Of a stretch of 64,000 bases of DNA, positions 55,930 through 64,000 are shown one piece after another. This stretch comes from Gambelia wislizenii (Eukaryota; Chordata; Lepidosauria; Squamata; Crotaphytidae). The position numbers were made by a program, and so were the translations under genes. The notes below the pieces were generated by a model that did not search any database, had not been told where the DNA came from, and saw only the letters and a list, made by a program, of their open reading frames with translations. Position 1 is the first letter of the stretch, and every line of letters starts with the position of its first letter. Location: assembly GCA_030847615.1 (NCBI GenBank), contig JAUMIR010000001.1, forward strand, positions 248,375,187 through 248,439,186, written 5' to 3'.

Positions 55930-57612
55930 AATAGAAAACATTTTAATAAACAAGCAATTCAGGTAAATAAATATTTTGCACAGAAAGATTTAAAAAGCAA
56001 TAGCATCGGCAGAGACCTCACTTTGATAAAGTCTCTTCCTGGCCTTATATACCTGTGATAATGTTGTTGGATTCTTACATCAGATTTTCTGTTCGCAGAA
56101 ACATTTTAAAATCCTGCTATATACTTCTAATAGCTCTTGCAGCATTTTTCTGAGAGGAAATCCATTTATAAATAGAGATTCATAATAATGGCAATTAGTG
56201 ATTATGACACTGATTAATTTAAAACAAAGTGCATTCTGCTTTAACAGGTTTTATGACCTTTTCACCTGATAGTGGCTTATCTTGGGACAAGGACTTTGCT
56301 CAAATAAAAAATCAGGAGATTGGAGGCATTCTATATGCAGGGTTTCTTTTTTTAAAAAAAAAGATGTCTGCCCTGAGGCTATGCATTCCTTTTGATGCTT
56401 TAAGAATAATGTGTCCTTCCCACATCTTGCTCAAGGTCTATACCATTTTATTTCCTTCCTTTAAGTTGTTGTTGTGTGTGTAGGCATTTGTAAGGCTGTA
56501 ATGAAGGAACCCCTTGGTTTGTTTGCTGTAGCATACAAAACAATATCCGGTAATCTTGTCCTTGACAAAACATTGAATAAATGGATATTTGAGTCTTAGC
56601 CATGAAATAGTTTATTAATATAAAGAAGCAATTGAAGAAATGGAGGAATATATTTAAGAAATCTATGTCAGCATGACCCTCTTGCATTTACATTTCTCAG
56701 CAAAGCATTTTCTTGGAATGGATTTCCATTCCCTGGATATGGTTGGGGAGAAGAGGGAAAGGAGGGGTTCTTGAAGGTAGATCTCAAACTCTGAAGAAGA
56801 AGGCTGCATGTTGAAAACATTTTGGAAACTCCTTATATGTCTCAAGAGTCAATAAGTGAATGTGTTATCATCAAGCAATATCTTCTAAGCAGACATGCAG
56901 CAAAGATACCCCAGAACTTTGAAGCAATGTGTTACAAGTGACAAAGTTACTTGTAACACACTACTTTGGGAGGTAAGGTGGGGGCAATAATGCTATTTTG
57001 AAAAAATATGTTATGCATACAAATATCTTTTAGTGTAATGAGTACCATTTTATTTTGGGTTTCAAAATATTATTTGGGAGATCAGTGTGGGAGTTTTGGC
57101 TACATTTAAAAACAATTTAAAAGAAGTGCATTAGCAATACACTAGTAACAGATAATGGGTTACTTTTTTAAAAGTACTGTATTACTTATATTAAGTTGTT
57201 AGCTTTCACTGTAATATTTTCAAGCTCTGGAATACCCTGAAGGGGTTGTAATGCTATAATGTACCTCTGTCAATACCCAGTCAGGGCTATCAAAGAGCAA
57301 GGAACTGTATGCTTTTCCTTCTATTCCACTTCCCATGGATTGAGTAGAGTCTACATTACAGCCTCTTTTGTTTCCAAGGTAACACTCTGCTGGTGTATTT
57401 CTCACACACAAGTGTTGCTTTGTGGGCACATGTAATAGATACAGCACAGTACCTTTTGTGCTCATAATGCAATCATAATGCCATCCATCAATGCATAGAG
57501 TCACAATTATAGGGAAAGCAGGAAGACACTGAAAGAGCATGTGTGCTCGGATTTATACCATGAACAGACCACAGGCTACAGTATAGTGCAGCAGCTCCAC
57601 TTCAGCTTTGTT

Positions 57613-57615
<3 letters not shown>
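55930..57615. other. 5' flank, no recognised feature
   Basis: AT-rich. Nothing supportable seen. Confidence 0.4.

Positions 57616-57616
<1 letters not shown>

Positions 57617-57648
<32 letters not shown>
57617..57648. repeat. (TC)n microsatellite
   Basis: About 15 TC units. Confidence 0.95.
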
Positions 57649-57652
<4 letters not shown>

Positions 57653-57659
57653 TTTTCCT

Positions 57660-58576
57660 TTCTCTCTTTGTTGAGTAAGTGCACATCTGTACAGCTGTGC
57701 TGGGATGCAGGTTTTAAAATAAAGACACCATATATTTATAGTCACAAATCTGCAGCTGTGAGGATGCATTCTGAAAATTCATTTCCACTAAACAATCATA
57801 ACAGCAAACCAACCAACCACAGGAGGAGAAAATGGAGAACCACCATGATTTACCGCCTGCAAATCCTTTCTTGCTGCCAAAGGTGAAAGGTGAAGGTGGG
57901 AGAAATGGTACAGATTCTATAGTTTTGAAGCCACTCCCACCAGTAAAAGTTAAAAGACCTCTAGATTGGCTACACCAAACCCAGGAGCACACAGAAACCG
58001 TAAACAGGGCATAAAAATGGCCTGGGGGAAAATTATTGATGGAAAAATAGCATAAGAATGAGGGATTGGTATATGTGTTGTCTGCTATGCCAGTGAGACA
58101 GATGGTGTAATATATTTACGGTGGCCCTGGAAGAGGTAATTCATCTACCATGTTGTTTGTCAATCCAGAACTAAGAAGGACAGCACTTAATTACTTAAGC
58201 CAGTGTAACAGGAATGTAAGCAAACCCTGAGAATGTGTCATTCACTGGACGTTTACTCAGATGAACTCTCATGGACATTTTTACTATGTGGTTGCCAATC
58301 AATAAACCGATCACATGGCAGATCTAACTCAGATACCACTCCCTTCTAGCCTAAAGTTCACTGAGCATCATTGATGCTCCCAATGATGCAATATTTGTCT
58401 CTCCCAAAAGCCATGGGCTATGAATGATTATCCTCTGTATAGAAAGGCTTTTTAAAAAGCCACTATTGGATACATTTTTGGGTGCAGTAATGTTGTACAC
58501 ACAATACTGTGGTGGGGGGAACATTTTGTGGATTGAATATATTGTGTCACTACTTAAAGGTGCCTCTTGGACTCCC
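57660..58576. other. 5' flank, no recognised feature
   Basis: Nothing supportable seen. Confidence 0.4.
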
Positions 58577-58650
58577 TAATGCAGTCTTCCCCAACCTCAG
58601 ACCCCTCCAGACATGTTCAGGTACAATTGCCGGAATCTCTGGTCCAACAC
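58577..58650. repeat. Fragment of dispersed palindromic repeat
   Basis: 'cagtcttccccaacctcaga' and 'ccctccagacatgttcagg' with 'ccggaatctctgg' resemble one end of the repeat family also seen at 35403. Short and degraded. Confidence 0.4.
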
Positions 58651-58677
58651 ATCCTGAGGCGGGGTAGATTAAGATCT

Positions 58678-58905
58678 GTTGTTTTGTTGTTATGTGCCTT
58701 CCAGTTGACTACTGCTCATGATGACCGTATCGTAGGGTTTTCTTGGAAATATTTATTAAGAGGAGGTTTGCCATTGTCTTCCCCTAAGACTGAGAGAGTG
58801 TGGCTTGCACAAGGTCACCCGGAGGGTTTCCATGGCTGAGCAAGGATTTGAATCCTGGCCTCCTGGAGTTCTAATCCAACACTCAAACCATTATACCATG
58901 CTGGA
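58678..58905 (-). mobile_element. tRNA/CORE SINE
   Basis: Same order as 19182-19416: 'ttgttgttatgtgccttcca', 'gggttttcttgg', 'gcacaaggtcaccc' (CORE), 'caaggatttgaatcctggcc' (B box) and 'aaccattataccatgctgg' (A box, minus strand). Confidence 0.85.
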
Positions 58906-58987
58906 TTAAGACATACAGAGTTGTAAACTCTTTCACATACAAGAAGCTCCAAAATTACAAAGATGTTTGGCAGCCTCTCTTTCTCTC

Positions 58988-59070
58988 TATTTTATTTATT
59001 TATTTTATTTAGGTATTTATACCCTGCTCTTCAGCCACAAAGCTCTCAGAGCAGCTTACAAATTGTTAAG
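58988..59070 (-). mobile_element. L2-like 3' tail fragment
   Basis: 'ttttatttatttattttatt' then 'tataccctgctcttcagcc' and 'agagcagcttacaaa' follow the inverted L2 tail pattern. Confidence 0.6.
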
Positions 59071-59159
59071 CAATAGCACTTACACATCGACACCACTTTA
59101 TTGCGTGCTAGGTGGTTTCCAATGTGTGTTAGCTAATAAGCTGTTTCCAATGTGTGTTA

Positions 59160-60111
59160 GGAGATTTTCACACAGGCTATGGACTTTTTCAGATGCCCTA
59201 AAATCCGCCAGGGGAGGGGGGGAGAGGTACACGGCTATCCTGCGGCAGGGGGCCAGTTTCGGACGACGCCATCCTCCTCCTGTTGTCGTCCGTGTTACTT
59301 CCGTGTTCGATCTATTGCAAACGCACCACTTTTTACTCACGAAAAACTTCTGTGAGTAAAAAATGGTGCGTTTGCAATAGATCGAACACGGAAGTAACAC
59401 AGACAATGACGGGAGGGGGACGGCAATGTCCGAAACTGACCCCCTGCCACGGGATAGCCACGTACCTCTCCTGCCCTCCCCTGACGGGTTTTAGGGCATC
59501 TGAAAAAGTCCTATATATCCCATGGCAGGAACAGAACAGGGTCGGGAAAGGTTTTCCCTTTCAGACGACGTCGACCCCATTCTGTCCTGCATCCATCCTG
59601 CTCCTGTGCCTGTTCTGGAAAAATGTATTCACGATGAAAGATTGTGAATAGACCACCCGTTCCATGTCTGTCATGGAATCACGGGTGTGCGAACAGGAGC
59701 CCCATTCCTGCTCTGAAATGATAGCCATGGAGGGGAGGTCCATTCCGAGCACTTCCTGGCACGATCTGGACATCCAGGTAAGTGGCACCCTTTATTTTAC
59801 CTTCCCTGTTTTGATTGTGTACTTTAAAGTGTGTTTTTGTGCTTCATGAACTGATTTGATGTTTTGGGGGGGGTATTTCTGAATTTACCGCCCGTCCGGT
59901 CTCTCACAAGAATGACTGGGATTTCAGTTCCTGGTCATAAATGCAGCCCTACAATGGCTGCATTTATGGCTGGCCAGCAAGGGAAGGGGGAGCCCGTTCC
60001 TGCCGTGGAATTAAGGTAAGTGTGTGAAAGATTTACTTTACTCCGTGGCAGGAATGGGGGAGGATGCGGCAGGGCAGTAACAGGGCATTTTGGCCCTGTG
60101 TGAAAATCTCC
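59160..60111 (+). mobile_element. Family A-related MITE with nested foldback
   Basis: Ends GGAGATTTTCACACAGG and CCTGTGTGAAAATCTCC are perfect inverted repeats, flanked by TTA/TTA (59157-59159, 60112-60114). K2 sits at 59181-59511. The rest parallels A3, with donor-like CCAGGTAAGTGG (about 59776-59787) and AAGGTAAGTGTG (about 60013-60024). Confidence 0.88.
59181..59511. mobile_element. Foldback element K2, complete 331 bp
   Basis: Ends GGACTTTTTCAGATGCCC and GGGCATCTGAAAAAGTCC, flanked by TAT/TAT (59178-59180, 59512-59514). The arms pair nearly along the full length: 'cgtgttcgatctattgcaaa' on the left against 'tttgcaatagatcgaacacg' on the right. The centre is near 59347. Confidence 0.92.
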
Positions 60112-60117
60112 TTAGTC

Positions 60118-60129
60118 TCTGTCTCTCTG

Positions 60130-60162
<33 letters not shown>

Positions 60163-60182
60163 GTGTGTGTGTATGTGTGTTT
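60118..60182. repeat. (TC)n/(TG)n simple repeat
   Basis: Compound run of CTGTCT, CTCT and GTGT units. Confidence 0.9.
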
Positions 60183-60206
60183 ACATGCTCCTCATAATCT
60201 GTAACC

Positions 60207-60360
60207 AGTGTGGCATAGTAGTTTGAGGGTTGGACTACGACTTTGAAGACCAGGGTTCAAATCCCTGCTTGGCCATGAAAAGCCACTGAATGACCTTGGG
60301 CTAGTCACACACTTTCAGCCCTCAAAAACCCCTGTGATAGGTTTGCCTTAGGATTCTATG
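60207..60360 (+). mobile_element. tRNA/CORE SINE, plus strand
   Basis: tRNA-like head with A box 'tggcatagtagtttgag' and B box 'gggttcaaatccc'. The CORE 'gaatgaccttgggctagtca' and the tail 'gtgataggtttgccttagg' follow, the inverse of the tails in the minus-strand copies. It is followed by (ACACAG)n. The tRNA-like part is a SINE head, not a tRNA gene: no acceptor stem closure is visible. Confidence 0.82.
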
Positions 60361-60390
60361 AACAGACACACAGACACACAGACACACAGT

Positions 60391-61137
60391 CTGTAGACCT
60401 AAACTTAATTTTGCTAAATTTGTTTGTATATCTAGAACCAGTTGGAGAGATTCAGGTTGCAGAGAAGGCTGCCTTACTGTTACAGTGGAACTGTTTAATT
60501 ATTGTCACACAACCGACATTTCATTCCTTCTGCTCTGGAAGAGGCAAAAAACTCCAACATTATATTTGCTTTCTTTTGTTGCCCCGGTTAAAGTTGATAA
60601 CAAGCTGCTGCAACCACAGTTCACTGTGCATACATCCAGCCTGTTGGTTTAACTTACACATAAATACACAGAAGGCAGAGATGTGCCTCAGGCAATAGGC
60701 GATTGTTTAAATGGGACAGCACATTCCTGCTGCATACATTCCATTACAGTGCTGTTTACCAGAGAAGGAGGTGAATTTTGATCGGATGGTAAAACATCCT
60801 CAGGGGAGGGGAGGGAGTATAACAAATCTACTAACTCAGCTAAAATAGTTGCTCCAATTTTTAACCTGGGAAATTTATCTTTGTCCTCTCACTGAGGAGT
60901 TTTAACATAGTAGGTGAAACAACCTTCGGTGTGAGGATACGCATGTGACTATCATATGTGCTTTCAAAGGATTAGGCTAAATTTTCAAATAAATGGACCT
61001 ACAGCACCCTCCACTGTCAGGAGGACATAAAAACAATCTGCTACCAGGAAAACTGGACTAGCTAGATGATGGTCAGATTCAAATGGTTTCTGTCATACTG
61101 CATGCAAGTACATATGAGCCTTCCATTTCCATACTAT
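60391..61137. other. 5' flank, no recognised feature
   Basis: Nothing supportable seen. Confidence 0.4.
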
Positions 61138-61677
61138 GGAGATTATCAGACATAGCTAATGTGGCGCCAGAATAACAACAGTGGAACGCAAAAGGACACT
61201 AATATCACATGATGTTGTCCTTTTGCGTTCCGCTGTCGTTATTCTGGAGTTTCTTTTTATTGACAGGCCGAAGCTGTCAATGGATCACCCGTCCTGTTTT
61301 GGTGCTGGCATTGCCGGCATCTGAAACCTTGTGTCGTTTTTAATGATTCCAGCATCAATGGGCGGTCCTGCTAGAACACTCAGGTAGGCTACCCTCTTTT
61401 TTGTACCCTCCCTGGGTTGCTTGTTATTTTTGTATGTGCTTTTCTGAACTTTTTTGTGTGTATTTTTCTTTTTCTTTTTGAATTTCCCATGCTCACATCT
61501 TCTTGCGAGAATGGGCGGGATTTCAGTCCAGGAAGTGAACGGAGCTCCGTTAGAGCTCAGTCCATTCCTGGGCTGCCTTTGGACAGAAAAATAAGGTAAG
61601 TCTGATGGGGAGGGTTATTGTGCCAGGACAGGGACGCGATTGGAGATTGCTTTTTGTGTTCCTGTCTGATAATCTCC
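61138..61677 (+). mobile_element. Family A-related MITE, complete 540 bp
   Basis: Ends GGAGATTATCAGAC and GTCTGATAATCTCC, flanked by TAT and AAT (two of three match). A strong hairpin lies at 61167-61247 and a smaller one at 'ttgacaggccgaagctgtcaa' (about 61260). Donor-like CTCAGGTAGGC (about 61379) and AAGGTAAGTC (about 61594) occupy the same positions as in A3. Confidence 0.85.
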
Positions 61678-61679
61678 AA

Positions 61680-62720
61680 TGTAGCTAGGCCAAAAAAACC
61701 TGACGAATTCCCAAATCCATGCTGTGGGGATACATTTATTTGGACCAACCAAAAGACATAAAATACGTAACACTAGCTTTCAAAGCTTCACAGGCTTTTC
61801 GAACCATCCAACATTTCACAGATCAATTTCAGGACACCTGTGGTCAAGCAGCATTGAAGTGTGGTCAAAATGTCAAAAGTTAATACAGTGGTAAGGAGGA
61901 ACACACAAGCTAGGCTGCAGCAGTTTGCTCTTGCCTGAGCTTACTGGGAAAGGAAGATTTTCTCCCTATGCCTCCCCTCTCCACCTAGTTGAGTGCAAAC
62001 TGCTTTTAGTCTTTGAATTCAGTTTTACAGCAATTGAAGTAAGCTGAGGACAAAAAGAGAGGAAAACAAGAGGATGAGAGAGAAACTAGGGCATTTTAGG
62101 AGCAGCTGAAACAGTGGGACAACAGAGGATTAATAAAGACTGCCCATGCCAAATTATGACAGTTGGCCGGGTTTGACTTTTTCATCAAGCAGAGATAGTA
62201 AAATAAAATACAGATGAGTGTATATGAAAAGTAAGCAACCCTCATCCCCATGGCCATAAGCTGAGTGGGACCAAAAGCAATAAACCAGACAGGCTAATTC
62301 AGGCACTCAAGAGTAGGATGTGTAAAACTACAGGAAAATAGCACAAAATAATGCAATGAACTCCTGTGATGGCATAGCAGGGGACATTATACTGACTGAG
62401 CGGACACAATAACAAGTCACTTTCTCTAAGCCAGAACTATCAGCTTAAAGGCAGAATGACTCCAGGGAGGCCATCCCTACATCCTGAGAGCTCCTGAGAG
62501 ATGGAGCATGCTTCACCAGGATCTTTGCCCCTGTCCAGTTCCCTGGAATACTTCTGAAAGAGGTCCTATGAGAAGAGAATGAGACTGGTTGGGGTTTTTT
62601 GGGTATTGGTTACATTTCCACACCTAAGGCAGGAGCACTAGGAAATAAAGAAAACACCAAGACTATAGCTGTGCTAAAGTTTTTGAAGGAGAATGAAGAT
62701 TGATCAGGCTCACTAAGTGA
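61680..62720. other. 5' flank, no recognised feature
   Basis: Nothing supportable seen. Confidence 0.4.
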
Positions 62721-63021
62721 GGACTTTTCAAATGTGGGGGGACCCCCAGGAGGTAGAGAGAAGAACAGGGTTGTCGCACTTACAGAGCCCCGTTTCAGAC
62801 AATGCCATCCTCCTCTGTCCTCCTCCTGACCTTCCCCCATGCTGCGAGTGCCACTTTTTATTGACGGAAAACCTCCATCAATAAAAAGCAATGCCCTCAG
62901 CATGGAGGAAGCATGGGGGAAGGTCGGGAGGAGGACAGAGGATGGCATTGTTGTAAGCGCGACAACCCCGTTCTTCTCCTGACCTCCTTGAGTTTTTTCC
63001 CCCTTCCGTTTGAAAAAGTCC
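62721..63021. mobile_element. Foldback element K3, 301 bp
   Basis: Ends GGACTTTTCAAATG and CGTTTGAAAAAGTCC, flanks TGA and TAA. Arms pair over most of the length ('ccatcctcctctgtcctcct' against 'aggaggacagaggatgg', 'tttttattgacgg' against 'ccatcaataaaaa'). The centre is near 62873. Confidence 0.85.
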
Positions 63022-63424
63022 TAAGACGCTGAGTAAGACACAAGAAGATTTAAAAGGATCCAGGTCAAAAGGCCTTTTTTGTTTCTCAATGAAGGCACAG
63101 ATAGGATTCCATGGCAGTTGGACCACACTGGCCAGATGTGGTATCTTTCAACAGATACCTTAAGGAAATCCACTTGAGAACACATTCAAAAGACTCTTGT
63201 CTGCATCAACTGCCAGGACTGTGTAAGTGGTAAGTTATTATGAACAAAACTAGAGGGATTACTGGCTAGGAGATAAGTTTTTAAGACCCAAGAAGGGCTG
63301 TTGGTAATAGGAAGACTTGGAGGTCTCTCATTCATAGTGCCATAAGTTAAAGTTGAAGGCACAACAACAATATCCACAAACTGGTAACTCAGGTCAATTA
63401 CCCCATAATTCAATTTAACTATTC

Positions 63425-63790
63425 CTTTACTGATTTATTATTGACTTATTTAAAGTATTTCTATCATACTCCACATTGTAAGATTTCTGTGGGGCTTACA
63501 AAAATTCAGATGAACAATTTAAAATGTAGAACAATAAAACTGAAAAGAACATAATATAAACATTCTAAAAACATATTTAAAAACTGCACAGTTTAAAAAG
63601 TTGAAGTTAAAACAATATAAAAGCATGTATGTCTACATATTGGGTGAAGCTATTAGGTACCAAAGGTGTTTATAAAGAGCCAAGTTTTAACTTAGTGCTG
63701 GAATGAGACCAGTGTTGGTATCAACTGGGTCTCCAAGCGGAGGGCATTTCGCAACTGGGGTGCCACAGTTGAGAAGGCCCTCTGTCATGT
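63425..63790 (-). mobile_element. L2/CR1-like LINE 3' end
   Basis: 'ttattgacttatttaaagta', 'tctatcatactccacattg' and 'gtggggcttacaaaaa' are the inverted tail. The end of the coding part is at about 63715-63785 ('gagggcatttcgcaactggg', 'gagaaggccctctgtc'). Confidence 0.65.
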
Positions 63791-64000
63791 CCTTGCACAG
63801 TATAATACTCTGCACGCTCCAAGGTCCAAGTCAGCAGAGAGCAAGTAAAGGCAATCCAAAGGTAAAAGGCAGTCCAAGTTCAAGCAGGATCAAGAGCATG
63901 ATCAGAGTAGGAGCCAAGGAATGAGTGAGAGTCAATGGTAGACATTGTTGCCATTAACTTTCTTGCCTAGAAGTGAAGTCTGTAAAGTTTGAGCCTCCAG

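Noticed and set aside
60207..60280. tRNA gene
   Set aside because: A and B boxes are present but it continues into the CORE-SINE body, shares sequence with three other copies, and has no closed acceptor stem or terminator.
1..64000. CRISPR arrays, operons, prophage or other prokaryotic systems
   Set aside because: No regularly spaced direct repeats and no compact coding. Spliced exons and vertebrate repeats show this is a vertebrate nuclear locus.

Overview
The window is vertebrate nuclear DNA and most likely comes from a squamate reptile (a lizard). The evidence is one host gene with vertebrate exon structure, set in a dense mixture of CR1, L2, L1 and Penelope-like retroelements, tRNA/CORE SINEs, and hAT, Tigger-like and 3-bp-TSD DNA transposons. 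The species cannot be read from the sequence alone.

The only host gene I can support is CPS1 (mitochondrial carbamoyl-phosphate synthetase, ammonia-dependent), on the minus strand. Coding exon 1 (34686-34811, the 42-residue mitochondrial presequence exon) and coding exon 2 (3570-3679, start of the N-terminal small-subunit-like domain) both have correct splice sites and matching phases. The gap between them is a 31.0 kb intron 1. Intron 2 runs off the low-coordinate end. The promoter has a TATA-like box at 34942-34949. Everything above about 35 kb is 5' flanking DNA, and no second host gene was recognised there.

Layout: 1-3569 is intron 2, with class II repeats and one clean hAT copy. 3680-34685 is intron 1, packed with nested transposons; the deepest stack, 27080-31573, is a MITE containing L1, CR1, a second LINE inside the CR1, and a probable solo LTR. 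34812-35400 is the promoter region. 35400-42120 holds L2 tails, a DNA transposon (family B) broken by a foldback element and by an L2 with a long reverse-transcriptase ORF, then CR1 and a SINE. 43-53 kb has a Penelope-like element, Tigger-like copies, a decayed L1 and another LINE fragment. 54.7-55.8 kb holds a CpG-rich insertion inside a MITE. 58.5-63.8 kb holds SINEs, foldback elements and MITEs.

The most interesting structure is in the DNA transposons. Three family B copies keep the same spacing of an inverted CCAAT box, a YY1-like GCCATGTTG and a splice-donor-like sequence (55-57 bp, then 32-33 bp), which looks like a fossil promoter plus first exon. One module lies about 4 kb upstream of CPS1 on the same strand, and the sequence just before the CPS1 start codon looks like a splice acceptor. 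A second group (family A and foldback family K) shares GGACTTT-type ends, variable 3-bp target duplications and strong internal hairpins. Family letters A, B, C, E, F, H, K and X are my own labels.
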